Position numbers and translations under genes: made by a program | Origin: Siphonodentalium dalli | Lineage: Eukaryota; Mollusca; Scaphopoda; Gadilida; Siphonodentaliidae | NCBI GenBank assembly: GCA_032622095.1 | Contig: CP136067.1 | Location: forward strand, 79,014,705-79,078,704 | Direction: 5' to 3' | DNA: 64,000 nt | The notes under the pieces: generated by a model | The model's database searches: none | Told to the model about the DNA's origin: nothing | What the model saw: the letters and a program-made list of their open reading frames with translations, nothing else | Part shown: in pieces, positions 45,143 through 58,479 of the stretch | Layout of the letters: each line of letters opens with the position of its first letter | Numbering within the stretch: the first letter of the stretch is position 1

Positions 45143-46814
45143 TCGTACCAACGACCCATTTGGGAAAAGTAACGGCGTGGTCACCGCTGCTGAAGAATTT
45201 AACAAAAGTTCACTAAGCACAGGTTCGTCGATTGATATAAAGATTGGACACCCCTCTGATATACACATTTCGCAATGCTGCACATTTGACACAAAACGTC
45301 TAAACGGTTGTTTGATGTTGTACGTGTCAGCGGAATGGTCATGTGAGTCAGGAGATTCTGTTGGTAATGGCAACACACGTTACAAGTTACATGTACTGTG
45401 GCTGAACCTGGTTATTAACAATCACTAAACCTCCCAATACGTATAATCTTATAAAACTGTGAAGCTATATTATGCGAAGTAAACATATACAATGATGTAA
45501 TTTCTTCAACTCAAGTAACTATCAAAAGCCTCAGCTTGATAAGGTATGTGTATAATGCATAAATGTGTATAGGAATATTCCGTGTTTGTCTCATCTTGCA
45601 ATGTATTGCATTGTTGTGGCGATGGGTGCAATACCGTAACCAAACAAATGCGACAGAAGATGATACAATCCGAAAACATTCATAAGCATTATGTGTATCG
45701 TCAACTCTTGAGAGTTTGTCCTGGATTATTGTTCAAAATGGAATTGAATTATCACCCATGTATATATAGAGGGGCAAAACAAGTTTATATTTCACGATTT
45801 TCGGTCTACTTTCATCAGAAAACTCCGAAATGTTGCCATCTGTAAATTATACCACGACGTTATCATAATAATCGGAGTAGTGCTTTTGTATTCTGCCATA
45901 CCGAAATTTCTAAAACTGATTTTGTTTCTTCTGAATTTTGGGGTGGGGGTGACACAATCTACCACCACATAGCATATATGGCAAAGAATGACATCCTTAT
46001 CCTACAATCATATGCAGTATATATATACAAGTTTCTATATTATATACAGGATCTCCATTCAATGCAATACTGAATAATAGCCTATTAAGAGGGGCAAAAC
46101 AACTGAAAATGAATGATGTTTTGTCTATTTTCCACTTAAATTTAAGAAATTTTTACATCTATCACCGCAATCATGGCATTGCATTACTTTGTATTTATAA
46201 GTGTGTAACCTGCTATATCGTAGCACAAACATATCCCGAATACCTGTTCTTTTGTGTTCATTTGTGCCGAATTTCCCTAAAACAGTGACTTTTTGCTGAA
46301 TTTTGGGGTGAGGGTTGAAATAATCTTACATAACACATCACGTGTTAAATATGATGACATATTCAGCATACTGTCGTATGCGGTATATATATACGCACTT
46401 TTCTAGACTATATACGATATCCCCGGTAAGAATAATATTGATCTATTGCCCATTAAGTGAGGCAAAAAAAATGAAAAATTGCGCTGTTTTGTCTAATTTT
46501 ACAATAAATCTAAAAAAAATCTTCGTTATATCAGAGAAATCGTACCACTATCATAGTAAATATCTAGAGATATGTAGACTACAATATTTTAGCGCAAAAT
46601 GTTCGCGTTTCTATACTTTTATTTCTCATTTTACAAAAACAGGGATTTTTGCAGAATTTTGGCACTTAATCGGCTAAAAATCATCTTTTGCATCATTTGT
46701 ATATTTCACACCGGGTCCTATCCGATGCGGAATGTCATAACCTTCAAAATGATTATCAAAAGCCCGTGTGTGGTGCCGATGGACTAAACTTTCTGAAATC
46801 GGTTCCGTCCGCTC

Positions 46815-47089
46815 CACTATATAGGAATGAGATAGTGGTACCCGTAATTTTCCGTAAACAATAAGAGACATTTTATAAGAAATAGATCGACTTATGGTAA
46901 AAAAGAAAAGTCTTTACCTATACCCTATTTCTTCCTAGATAATGTTACATTACACCACGATCGGGCGTTTTACTATATATGTGGACATCGGTAGGATAAA
47001 CAATTTCTTTATTCGGTACTATGTAGCTACAGGATCGATCGCCGTTTCTTGTTCAATGGAAGAGTATATTACTTACTTACTTATGGTTA
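46815..47089. other. Unassigned DNA
   Basis: No gene is recognised. ACTTACTTA repeats at about 47070-47085 mark the 3' end of the LINE fragment that follows on the minus strand. Confidence 0.5.
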
Positions 47090-47655
47090 TACGTATGCTT
47101 TTAGTGGACGTTGGCTCCTGTGGTTGACACTGTATCCACCTCATCTGTACATGACACGTCAACTAGAGAATCCTCAGCTAGAGACTTGTTGCATGTTTGA
47201 GAGATTGTCAGGTTAGTTTTCAATTCTGCCTTAAAGTTGTACTTCACCTCTTGTTTGTCCCAATGGTTATCCAGGTTGTTCTTAAATTGGTTCATATTTT
47301 CTGAATATACAAATTTTTCTGGTTGGTTGTTCCATATTTCCACTACTCTCTGACAGAATGAATATTTTCTTGTGTTGTAGTTTGATCCCTCTGGGTATAG
47401 TTTGTAATTGTATCCTCTAGTTCTTTTGCCAGTATTTCTTGTGAGTACGTCTGCAACTTCTTAGTCATATGTTTTAAAAATTATGAAACTCTCTATCATG
47501 CCACCTCGATGTCTTCTGTATTGGAGTGTTGGAATTTTAAGTCGCTCCAATCTATTGTCGTAGTCTAGGTCTTTTAGCGCTGGTGCTAATTTAGTCGCCC
47601 TTCTCTGAACTCCTTCTAATCATTCGATATGTTTTTCCAAAGGAGGGGGAATTGC
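47090..47655 (-). pseudogene. CR1/L2-type LINE reverse transcriptase C-terminus, 5'-truncated
   Basis: Minus-strand translation gives the typical end of CR1/L2-clade ORF2: LEGVQRRATKLAPALKDL, LKIPTLQYRRHRGGMIE, NTGKRTRGYNYKLYP, then EIWNNQPEKFVYSENMNQFK. At least two stop codons interrupt it (one before LEGVQ, one after IIFKTYD). An 80-residue open part covers 47101-47343. The 3' end carries TAAG repeats. It belongs to a different lineage from the element at 11378-12874. Confidence 0.88.
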
Positions 47656-48660
47656 TGTCAACAAAAGTTGTACTTAAAGCCATTTTGCCAGACTTGATGT
47701 GATTTCCTCGAAAATAGACCTGGGATCCGTCTGATATATAAATAATAATAATAAAAACAAGTTACCGGACCCCTGTGGTTGGAACATTCCAACTCAATTG
47801 GGTTAAAATTGAGTTAAAATTTTTGTCTTCAAGGAGTTGGATAAGAATTTTTTTAAAGTACATCGAAATAAGTGTATATGTGCACCGATATCCATTGCAT
47901 TTTTATGTTAGTTCAAAATCTCATGCAGTCCCAATATGCCAGTAGTAGCAAACTATAAAGATCATTTATGCGGCAAACTTATTTGAATATCAGGTGTGAT
48001 TAAAATGTCATCGCGTACGGATCTCAGTTCGTTAAACGAGAGGCTTCCGGTAATGATGCATCCTGGGAATTCGATAACGAGGCATTGTACAACATCTGGT
48101 TTAAACAGATACGTCACTGTCGAGATTGCGCGATCAGATTGGGTAACTTATTCAATATTTTAAACATTTTCAGATCTCAATGACGATAATGATAGCTAAC
48201 CCAACTGAAACCATGACACGAGCGTCCTTCTGAGCTTCAAGCATCATTCAGTCCATCACCGTTCACCGATAAAACAACATGCATGTATAACAGAGTGTAT
48301 TCGGCAACCTTGACGCATACGTAGATATAACAAAAATAACACACTGGTTTCCATGGAATGACAAAATCCCGATATTGACATGATGACATGGGGCCTATTA
48401 TCCTTGCAATTGAAGCAAATTTAATCTTACCTTATTCATTTTGTACCACTAGCTCATGCCACGGTGCATGCCTGCCGTATATATTGTCTTAATTAATATG
48501 TCACACTGAGTATAATTCTTTAACCCGCTACCCAACACATCTTGAAATATAGCAACCAGGTTTAGAAAACGAATGGCATAATCCAATAGACATGCTGACT
48601 TGAGAACAACTTCCCTTGACATTGATTTCAGTGCGGACCAATTCCTCTTCATAAAATTTA
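47656..48660. other. Unassigned DNA with one small ORF
   Basis: 48005-48163 is a 52-codon plus-strand frame in locally GC-richer DNA. It has no recognised family and is too short to call. The rest shows nothing. Confidence 0.4.
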
Positions 48661-48666
48661 GATTGT

Positions 48667-48692
48667 ACGTATATATATATATATATATATAA
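48667..48692. repeat. (TA)n microsatellite
   Basis: Alternating TA tract; a second one lies at about 48873-48904. Confidence 0.9.
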
Positions 48693-48870
48693 GAACCAAA
48701 CTGAGAATGTGTTCTTAAGCTAGCGCTTTCAGAAATTGTTTGCATCTTCAGGCTTCACATTAGTGCGATTACATTTCGACCGCGTTTAACATCTTGTTCC
48801 GATGTAATTACTGGTGTTTCTCTCGATCTTTGTACGACCTGAGGTGGATAACACAAGACATGTTCCTTGT

Positions 48871-48899
<29 letters not shown>

Positions 48900-48908
<9 letters not shown>

Positions 48909-48960
48909 CTTTATGGAGGCACGAACTCACTATGAGTGTGCATTGCTTCAAATGTGCGTG
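48900..48960 (+). repeat. Short dispersed repeat, pair of 34308-34370
   Basis: 'tttatggaggcacg' and 'actatgagtgt' match the reverse complement of 34315-34360, directly beside a TA microsatellite in both places. Confidence 0.6.
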
Positions 48961-49281
48961 CTTTAGTGAGCGTGAATGCTCGGTCGGTTAAATTCGCAGC
49001 TGATTGTGTCGTCATATTAAGCCGGCCACCAACGGGTTAAGTCAATTTCGTGCTGGTGTAGGTGGTTTTTACGTGCATGCTGTGCTATTGCTCAGCGACC
49101 AATAAAATGATCGCCGAAACGCCAGCAAACCAATCAACAAACATTAATTTAAATCGTATAACCTATAGCATCATTTGGAATCTAACATGCCACTTTGTTA
49201 AATTTGCCGTCGGCCATATTTCGCAATTTCGAGTGCTTGGTATCTGGGCAGGTTCTCCGCATAGTGCCTATATGTTTCGTT

Positions 49282-49636
49282 CTCTGAAGTACCAAATTGC
49301 TAGGTACTATACATAGCACCTAAATACTTCAGAGTACCTGTCTTGATATTTGGTACTTCAGATAATAAAATGGGCGTGTCAAGAAAGCGTGTATTTCTTG
49401 ACACTTCATATCGTGTCCGTCATGGCATCGGTGACATAAAGACGGGGTGGGTATTATATGCATAATGCCCGGATAGGTACTCCAGAGAACCTAAATATAG
49501 GTACTCCAGAGAACCTAAATATATAGGTACTCCAGAACCTAAATATTTAGTAGGTACTCTAGAGTACCAACAATTGGGTACTCCCCCTGGGACAAAGCTT
49601 AGTACCTACGTAGGTACTACAGAGTACCTATTGTTT
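49282..49636. repeat. GGTACT-rich palindromic element
   Basis: A palindrome CTGAAGTACCAAAT (49284) / ATTTGGTACTTCAG (49348) is followed by a perfect hairpin GTGTCAAGAAA/TTTCTTGACAC (49376-49404). Then come three 'ggtactccagagaacctaaa' units and further AGTACC/GGTACT pairs to 49636. Non-coding, probably a MITE-like element. Confidence 0.7.
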
Positions 49637-51954
49637 TAAGAGTGTATGTAAGATATATATAAACTATTCGTAATGCTCTACAATTTGGGTTCAGTGATTA
49701 ATTGTTTTTGGAAATTGTCAAACATGTCGAGAGATATATTGATTTTAATGCGTTTTAATGAAGCTTCGTAAGGGTATAAATATACATACTAAACCTGTAG
49801 AAATATAACGTCGGACTTTTTCTAATAATTTGGACCACACATGTGCTGTTGATTCGCCTTATTACTTTAGGCCCCCATAACTGGGGGAGAAAATATATTG
49901 TCACCAAGCGGCCACCTAGTTGACCCACCCACCTTGGTGGACCAACAGCGGTGTCCGATAGTAGATGCGGAGATCAAATTGCCGATATAAATTATAAATA
50001 TGTCGCCCCATGTTGTTGAATATCGAAAGGCTTTCTATGGCTCACACAATGATGTCAACATAATAGAGATGTAAGGGTGATAACTTATCTCCCGGCCATT
50101 AATGTTTTTATTTTGGTATGTTCCAACACTCGGTCGATGTGATCTCGCTTTATCAGTAATATTACCCCAGTTACTGAAACTCATAATTCATAGTCCGAAA
50201 TCTGACACAAAAGGAGACATTTTCAATACCTTTTACATATTCTATCCCCGTGCGTTTTATGGCGACGGCCGGAGTTCACTTTGGTGCGAGCCGATGACAG
50301 TTGAAAGCGATATGACAGTCAATGGATACATTTTTAATGACGTTATTAAATATAATGAGTTAAAAATTGTTACTCCGGTCGAACATATCTCCAAACATAA
50401 AACGCTTTAATTCCCAGCCAGAATTCGGAGAATATTTGCTTCCCGAGAATGTGTTTACTGGTGGTCATACCCTATATACCGCTTACATGCAGGATAAAAC
50501 GTTGAAGATCCTCTATAAGTATTAACCACTGCATGTTCAGTTATTTTTATATCAGATAGCTTATTTTGTTATCTAAGTTATATGATGCAAGCGAAAATGA
50601 ACAATATATAGTTGCCTTGTGATCCATGGCACTATATATAAATAATTCCACTATATATAGAAAACGATTGTATGCCTATATATAATGTAAACTCTGGCTG
50701 ACTCTGATATATACTAACATGATTTAAGTATGTGAAACAGTGCTTTAATGTATATAACTAATACTTATATAGTTGCGTATAACTAATACTTATATAGTTG
50801 CGTAAGCAGTGCATCAATCAAATACATAGGTCGAGTTGAGTTAACTCGAGAATATATGGACAATTCGCTTTCCATTTAACACCAGTTAAATTAGGATTTA
50901 TTTTTTAATTGTCGGTAGCCGTGAGGGGGGTACATGGAAGTGGATTACCACTAATGTTTGTTTGTTTGTTTTTTTGTATTGTTCCTCTGGGTTCACATTA
51001 GTCATTGATTTTTCATGAAAATTGTTGCAACGTTTTTATCTCAAAAATAAATGTTTAAATTTGACGCTTTTATTATATAATATAATTGTCAGATAATATA
51101 GACAAATTTGTTACCCGTTGAATAAACGTTGTATTAATATTCATGTAGTATGCAATAACTATTTTCTTGAACTTGTAAGAGACAATCAGTCAATCCAATC
51201 ATTGATGGATTGGTAGTTCTTCTTACAGTCCGATGCATCATATGCAATGTACAGACTGCACACTTGTGCCTGGTGTATTTATCACACACACACAAACTTC
51301 TTTTGCTAGAACATCTGTATAATAATTAATCCCAGATGTGAACAAAATATTATACTATAAAAAAATATATATTTGTTGTTCAGATATTGGCTCCTCTTTC
51401 TGATCTATTTTAAGCATTTCCATTACTTAATTCAACAGCAAAGTATGTCCATTGGTATTTAGTTAATGCATGTAAGATTAGTTTTGTGAAGAACAAAACA
51501 CAATCTCTTCAGAAAGACCTACTTGTGTTGAGATTCAATGCAGTACTGCACATTTATAAATATGCAATTGAAACCGTAATCTCAACATATACCAAGCCAC
51601 CACTGCAATCAAATCTGGTGGCACCTGTATGAATTATCACCGCACTTTTTTATTTGAGGAACATAATTCAGAAGGAAGAGTGCAAAACAAAACAAATCTC
51701 AGAAATTGGCTATTTAAATTAATGATAATAAAGAAATTTTTTATGAAATAAATCGCTCCATCAAATTGTCTGGTCAAGAGATCCTATACTTGTCACATGG
51801 GATACACCTATAAATAGGATACGTAAACGAGGGATGGAATGTTCAACATAACCACCATAAAGCTTGCAGTGTCCACTGCTATTATGAATATATGTTCAAA
51901 TAAAATGTTACTGGAATAAGTAACATATCGTCGACATATCCCCTTCTTCCATCT
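49637..51954. other. Unassigned AT-rich DNA
   Basis: A 25-bp duplication ('tataactaatacttatatag') lies at 50753-50802. A frame at 50102-50410 is not recognised. Nothing else stands out. Confidence 0.45.
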
Positions 51955-51957
51955 ATA

Positions 51958-52003
<46 letters not shown>
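51955..52003. repeat. (TA)n microsatellite
   Basis: About 20 TA units with a CTATATCTATA start. Confidence 0.95.
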
Positions 52004-55000
52004 AGGATGGTTGAGCTCTTAGTGATGGCACGCCATAAAACGAATATATAATGCAAATTGTATATTCTGTTGATCATCTAACATCACTGATGAGCACACA
52101 TAGAGACAAGCATGACTGACAAACGCATACATATATACCTTTGTGCTTCGTGACTATACTTCTGTTTGCAATAAGGATCTCCTTCGATGATATGATATAT
52201 GAAAGTTTGATAGCCGTGTCATTGACATATTTGCCACAATTGATGAACTTAGTCGCGCATTTTTGAATTTTGAATCGGCATAGCTTGTGATCCAATAACT
52301 GACATGTATAATGAGTAAGATAGGACAAACACCGTCTTCTGCATATCATCATTGCATGGTCACGCTGCATTTTGGCAAATGTATATATACTCAGAATCAG
52401 TACGCCACAAAGTAAAGGATCAAGAATAGAGAGATTCCGTTTTTTTCTAAAGAGTTTGTACGGACGTAGACAGTCATGTGTGTCCGGTGGTTGAGGTTAG
52501 ATGTGGATAATAGTACTTGTATATATGTGATACATGTACAAGGCGAAATACACAAAAATGTTCTGTAGGCCTCGATACACAAATGTTAATTATAGTTACA
52601 TACGACTTATAATCCAGCACGTGAATCCCACGCTTTTTGATTCAATGAGAGTATTTAATAAATTGATTTGAATTGAATTGGAGTTTTATCTTATTGTATC
52701 TGGCTATCAAATTACAAGATTTTTGTTAAAAATGAAACTGTGCATAAAATAACTTTTATTAAAATCTAAGATGGTTGTTTCGCTTTAACATATATCATTT
52801 TGTTTTTGTCAAAACCTGAAAAAACGTCAAATTTCACGATATGTTTTCCAATTTCATGATTGCTATTCAATGTTCACACTCATTAGACAATACTTTATAT
52901 TTTGTGCATTGTGTACCTCAATTGACAGAACAATTTCAAAAAACGTTAGTGGGATTCCACTTCCAGATAATCCCCTCTTGGTTTAACGGCCGAAATATGG
53001 TATACTCCATTTTAATGACCTCGATTGCCCGAAGTATCAAAAGACTAACGAATCTTTTGTTTCGTACACTTCAGATGATATGGCAGCCAAATGATATTAA
53101 AACATCAGTGACCCTCCGCTTCCAGGTAACGTTTCACCCAACCCAAAAATTCAGGTTCTTCTATCTGACTATAAAGAACAAAAGAAAGTCTGAGAGGTTG
53201 AATATTATGCGTTGTAACATGTTGATTGTCGTTAAAAGATCAGAGTTGTGTTATGCGTATACGTGTGACATTTAACTCCATTCATAGCAACAATCCAAAA
53301 CGAAAACAATCCATTAAATCTATAAATGACTTTCGACAGATTTGCCACTGATTGAGTAATTCTATTTTTGATTTTTAGGCATGTTCAATAGCGATGTCAC
53401 GACACTATACACTGTATGGCTATATTCGTTTTAATGACAATTTATTTAAATCAGAAATACTATACGAAATCCATTTGTTACGTAAGGTATGGACGAGCAG
53501 CACCACATACCCGTAATCAGGGAGTGTCAATTCGAAGTGGCGCCCGACAGCAAGACCCCATAGGAGTGTTCTATTGGAGCAAACCGTAGCTCGAAGCGAT
53601 GTTTCAAATTTTATACGCTCAAATCGGCTATATAAAATATAAACGGGAATTAAACTAACTTAATTCAATTAAGGTGTTGTAGTGATGCATGTTCGATTTA
53701 TCAAATCCTTTCTTAAAGTTGTGATTTAGTATTCACTAGCCTCTTGGTCGGCGCCAGTATTGTAGCCTGCCACAACATTAAGAAGAGAGGGCTTTATTCG
53801 ACCTAGCCACGGGGCAGAAAATGAGATGTATTTAATTAAGTAGTAACACAAAGTCATGCGAATGGACAGCAATTAAACAACATCAATAAGAAGTGATACC
53901 TCCATAATCAGACAATGACACCATTCGGTCTCGCCGGACAGTTGTCAAAGCATTTTGACATTTCTCTATTTCTTGAATAAATTCCGGGGTTCGACAAAAC
54001 GGAAGTGTAACACTGTGAGTCACTTTTAGGCTGAGTTTAATTAAGGCCACATTTGCTGGAATCTGTTCAACTTCCACGCACATGCACGGACCTAATTTTG
54101 ACGTTGCCTAGAGCGATTTGGCGGACTTGTCTAAATTTGGACATGAGCTCCGTCCGATACTATAATTATGGCGCTGACAAGGGTCATATGCCGCATTTCG
54201 TGGCTTCTACATGAGGAAAGTATATGGGAACCGAAATATGAGTGTGAGAACTGGGAACGATACTGTCCAACGAAATCAATACCAATGTGCCTATACATGG
54301 TTCACTTGCGAAGATGTGCAACCCCTACTTTCCTACTATATATAAGGCTTACAATTTGCTCTGAAAGATAATGTGGCTTTCCCGGTTAAATGTTAAATGG
54401 CAATCGGTATTCCACCTCTTAATTTAGATTTAAGTCGAATTCATCCACCATGCATGTACCTTGCATGGTTAGATGCACATCGGTTTATGAAAGTAGGATG
54501 AACATCCTGTCATATTGGATGTGAGATATATAATATCTACAGTCTAACTATATTAAATGGCATTATTTTCTAATTTATTTACCTTGTAACATTTTACTTT
54601 CATTATTATATGAGTTTCCGTTTGATGTTCCCTTGTCAGAAGCAGGTGTCTACGACAAAATATCCTGCGATTGACTTCAGCGGGCATCAAGAATATGTCG
54701 TTAATAATCATTACCAAATAACATTATCAGTGTCGATCACCTGTTCAGAACCTCGTTCAAAATCAATATTGTGTAACATCCTCCCTAATTTCTCAAGAAA
54801 ATGATCCGTCTCCGCGTTTTAATGTTTATGCTACCACACTCGCAGACGGACATTAAAGCGTGACTTGCATATTTCCATCAACCCCTTCGGTCAATCAAGC
54901 ATGTTTCACATTCTTCATCAAATCATTCTTCGGAACATCAAGGGTAATGATGGTGATGAGAAGAGGCAATTTTCGCCCGACCGTGACCACTATCAGAACA

Positions 55001-55440
55001 ATTTAATATGGCTCGAGTCCGTTCTCTGTGGGGTAAACGAGCCCAGCGCCAAACAAGTGTGCTTATCATGATCACATGTTAATAGACGAATTAGCCGAGA
55101 TTGATGAGTTACTACAAACACGGTGCATGCATAGCTATTTAGTTTTAGACGTACACGCCTTTCTTTGATGGTCGTTACTGTGAATTTGATCTGACGGCCC
55201 CAGAAATGAGAAGCCGTGTTCTCATTTACAATTAATCATGTATAATTTGTGGGAGTAAACTTGATTTGTGTGGGATGCATGCGCGTCACACTTTGTCATG
55301 TATTCTCGAGTCAACATTTCCGATTCTGGTCTTTGTAGTTTGGGATTATATGTCAAAATCTCCCGCCAATTCTGTGAAAAATCGAAACAAAATTCTACAA
55401 CGATTCGACGAACATACCTGCATGTTCCAACACGTACGGC
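52004..55440. other. Largely unique, unassigned DNA
   Basis: The longest frame (52841-53275, 144 codons) lies in AT-rich DNA and has no recognised domain. A minus-strand frame at 53883-54083 and the segment 54800-55060 are of mixed composition and non-repetitive by eye, with 'tttaattaagg' and 'ttttaatgtttatg' motifs. They could be regulatory or exonic, but nothing decides it. Confidence 0.35.
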
Positions 55441-55450
55441 CTTTGCCACG

Positions 55451-56538
55451 GCCAGGGATGTGGCTAGAGGGGGTGGGTGGTGTCTCACCCTCCCAACTTT
55501 GGTCAAAATTTTCAACAGTTGGAAATTTCATACCTGCCAAAACATTAGTTGGAATGGTCATCAGTTGGAAATTTTCCAACCTTAGGGGGGTGACAGGTTG
55601 GAAATTTCCAACACTTGGAAAGCTTGTGTCCTGGTCCTCCCCCGTGGCTAGTCAAAACTGCTACTAAATTTAAGAAAACAATATTGTCATACATTTGGTC
55701 AACATTGTCATTGGAATTGTCATCATTTGGAAATTTTCCAACCTAAGTGGGAGGGGTGTCGGGTTTGAAATTTCCAACTCTAAGAAGAATTGAGGCTAGT
55801 CTAAATGCTAGGATTTTGCGATTTTCTTGTTCAGATTTCAAAATTTTCGAACACCGAGCCGAACCATGGTCGGCCCGGTGTGTCACTGTCCCTCCCCGTG
55901 ACCAATAGAAAACTGCTAATTAGTTTAACAAAACAATAGTTTAGTACATTCGGTCAAACTTGTGGACTGAAATGGTCATCAGTTTCCAACCTAAGAGGGA
56001 GTATGAGGTTTGAAATTTCCAACACTATGGAAGCTTCAGTTGAGGCCAGTCTAGATGCTAGGATTTGCGACTTTCTTGTATAGTTTTCCAAATTTTCTCA
56101 CACCGGGCTGAACAAACATCGACGGACACAATGTCCTGGTCTCTTACCCGTAGCCGTGTGCATTTGTCTGGAGTATGCTACTAGATGTTAGGATTTATGC
56201 AATTCTCAGGTTAAAGTATCTGAATTTTCTTATACCGGGCATATAGAACAACATAGTTTATGAATACATAGGATATTAGGCCTGAGGACTGATGTGCAAG
56301 GGGTGCAAATGGAATTATGCACAACTTGTGTTTGGTCTGTGATTCTGATTCAAGGGGGGTGCAAATGGAATTATGCAAAACTTGTGTTTGGTCTGTGATT
56401 CTGATTCAAGGGGGGGGGGGGTGTAAATGGAATTATGCAAAAGTTGTGTTTGGTGTCTGATCTGATTCAAGGGGGGGGTGCAATTGTAAATTCCCAAGGC
56501 TGACACCCCCAACGGAGACCCTCTAGCCACATCCCTGG
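55451..56538. mobile_element. Full-length inverted-repeat DNA element (CCAGGGATGTGGCTAGAGGG ends)
   Basis: CCAGGGATGTGGCTAGAGGG at the left is the exact reverse complement of 56519-56538. CACGG or similar lies just outside each end and may be a target duplication or part of longer ends. The interior has two or three diverged ~500-bp blocks ('catcagttggaaattttcc', 'aggttggaaatttccaacac', 'caccgggc') and three ~62-bp tandem units with G-runs (56300-56480). No transposase. Partial copies lie at 1-448, 4061-4400 and 35035-35290. Confidence 0.8.
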
Positions 56539-56968
56539 TCACGGCGGAGTACTTGAGATGTCCCAGTACGCTCCGGTGCTATAATATTCAAATTTGGTGG
56601 TATAAGTCGCTCAAATTTCGTAGTCATGTTTCGCTTGTCATCCCATTCGCGCCCGATGCCATGTAACCTATTTACCTTCCAAGAAATTTTGCAATATATC
56701 TGGAGGGAAGATTAGTCGGATCAGACAGACAGATGATTATATGCCTCCATTATTGGAGATGATCTATATACAAACAATATACAATGTTAGGTATATACGT
56801 GGTACAAAGATATGTAATATTGATTACACAATCATCAATTGTTCAAGTTGATATATATAGGTCATCTCAGTAATAAGCTGTATAATCCTGAGAAGTGAAG
56901 CAAATGAGTAAATGAAACTGAATGGTATATGGTAAAACCATGCAGAAGATGTATAGTGGTTCAGATAT
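56539..56968. other. Unassigned DNA
   Basis: No gene or repeat is recognised. Confidence 0.45.
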
Positions 56969-57178
56969 TCACACCAGTACCGGATCGACGGGGGATGAAG
57001 GTATCAAGAATCCGGGAACATATAAATCCGTCCATGGAGGAATATTAGATACCGTGACATCTTTCCGCGATTGGGTCACTATCCGGTCTGGTCTGACGCG
57101 AGTTCCCGCCAGGAAAAGTCTGTTCTCCGAACGAGAACGCAAGAAGGCCAGCAGGACAGAAGTCCCCATTGCGTGGAA
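56969..57178 (+). CDS. Candidate single exon, unknown protein (weak)
   Basis: Within a 118-codon frame (56922-57278), the part 56969-57178 is clearly GC-richer than its surroundings and uses mixed codons. It is rich in charged residues (for example SERERKKASRTEV) and includes a RDWVTIRSGL stretch. TTCAG at 56960-56964 could act as an acceptor, and GTATGA at 57179 as a donor. I recognise no family and no neighbouring exon. It may equally be a chance frame. Confidence 0.22.
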
Positions 57179-57278
57179 GTATGAACCAATCGTGGATGTG
57201 AACCACTGTTACTTAATCGCTCTAAATCAAGAATTTGTTGAATTATTTGAAAAACATAGATATTTTGAGAGAATGTGA

Positions 57279-58018
57279 ATTATGTCTGAGAGAATTAGCT
57301 GTCTTCCAGAGAATACTCAAGTTGCGTACAATTCGCAAATAAATCTATATTGTAGAATGAATTACGTCTCCCTTGTGCGAAGATATACAGGACATGTGCA
57401 AAACATGTACATGTGCAAAACTACATTGTATATGTTTCCCGGCAGTGACAACACGTTGTTTGGTTATCGTATGCTGTTTTGTTCAATATATAGTTGTGCC
57501 AAACGTAATCAAGTTGCAAGATAAGACGTTTCATTGCGGCACAGGATCCAAGGTCGCCATAATGCATGGCATTGGATTCGGTTTGACTTTGAGAAAGGAT
57601 TTAAGGTTATTGTCCCATTGGGCATAATAGTATGTCTCCCGAGCGTAGTGGGCAGATATTTTTAATTTTACCATATTTTTCCATTGATAAGATGACAAGT
57701 TTGTAAAGGATCCTGTTCTTACATAGTTGGGAAGAATATCATACATGCCATATTTTGTGAGAATTACAGATATTTCTTCCAGAAAGCTTGTCGCTGGACG
57801 ATCATAGATTAGGATGCGGCCATTTTTAACTATTCCGATCACTTATGCGTTAATTTGTCTATGATATATCCAAAAATGGCACTTTTATCCGGCCTGTCAT
57901 CTTACAATCACTAATAGACTAGACTAATTGTAAACATTTACTACTTAACTCGGGACGAACATTTCATCGATAAACAAACGACAATGTTTCCACCAACGAG
58001 AGTAGTTATATATACATA
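57279..58018. other. Unassigned DNA
   Basis: 'cgataaacaaacgacaatg' at 57967 is shared with 23879. Frames at 57282-57842 show no signature. Confidence 0.4.
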
Positions 58019-58479
58019 CTAGCAGGGTGACCCGACTTCGTCCGGGCTGTTTCCCCTCTGCTTTCATCCTTCGAAAGGCGCGATTTGACCTTGAATTGAC
58101 CATTTTGAAGGTCAAGGTCAGGTCTGGGTCGCGATTTGACCCGTCCAAAACACTCACCGGACAAAAGTAACCCTAGGTATCAAATTTCGTCGAAATCCGT
58201 CGAAAGGCGCGATTTGACCTTCAATTGACCATTTTGAAGGTCAAAGTCAGGTTGTGGTCACGATTTGACCCGTCCAAAACACTCCCCGGACAAACGTCCC
58301 CTAGGTATCAAATTTCGTCGAAATCCGTCGAAAGGCGCGATTTGACCTTGAAATGACCATTATGAAGGTGAAGGTCAGGTCGGGGTCACGATTTCGTCGA
58401 AATCCGCCCGGCAGTTTTCCCGGCCATTGCTAACAAACAAACAAACAGACAGACAGACAGAAGTCCCAAAATATATAGT
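58019..58479 (-). mobile_element. Non-autonomous Helitron (GGTCAAGG-unit family)
   Basis: On the minus strand it starts near CTATATATTTTGGGAC followed by a TCTG tract. It contains three ~120-bp units with TCAAGGTCA motifs and ends CCCGGACGAAGTCGGG, CACCCTGCTAG, then T. Same family as 20239-20739 and 33551-34307. Confidence 0.8.

Larger units (their letters stand above)
40829..46814. mobile_element. 6-kb foldback element with ~1.6-kb inverted arms
   Basis: The left arm (40829-42393) is complementary to the right arm (45143-46814). Both outer ends read GAGCGGAC into the element, and shared landmarks run through both arms ('ttagtccatcggcacc', 'acaccgggtcctatccg', 'gtcctggattattgttcaaa'). The spacer (42394-45142) holds a broken Gypsy gag/protease fragment. 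No transposase is seen and the target duplication is unclear. Length and architecture are consistent with a foldback or other long-inverted-repeat DNA transposon. Confidence 0.85.

Noticed and set aside
40829-46814. Maverick/Polinton transposon
   Set aside because: The arms are longer than usual for that group, no polymerase B, integrase, ATPase or capsid genes are present, and no 6-bp target duplication was found.
52841-53275. 144-codon plus-strand frame
   Set aside because: AT-rich, with no domain, no start context and no neighbouring coding sequence. Probably chance.
53883-54083. Minus-strand exon candidate of about 66 codons
   Set aside because: No family recognised, splice signals are weak and composition is not clearly coding. 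It is left in the unassigned region.
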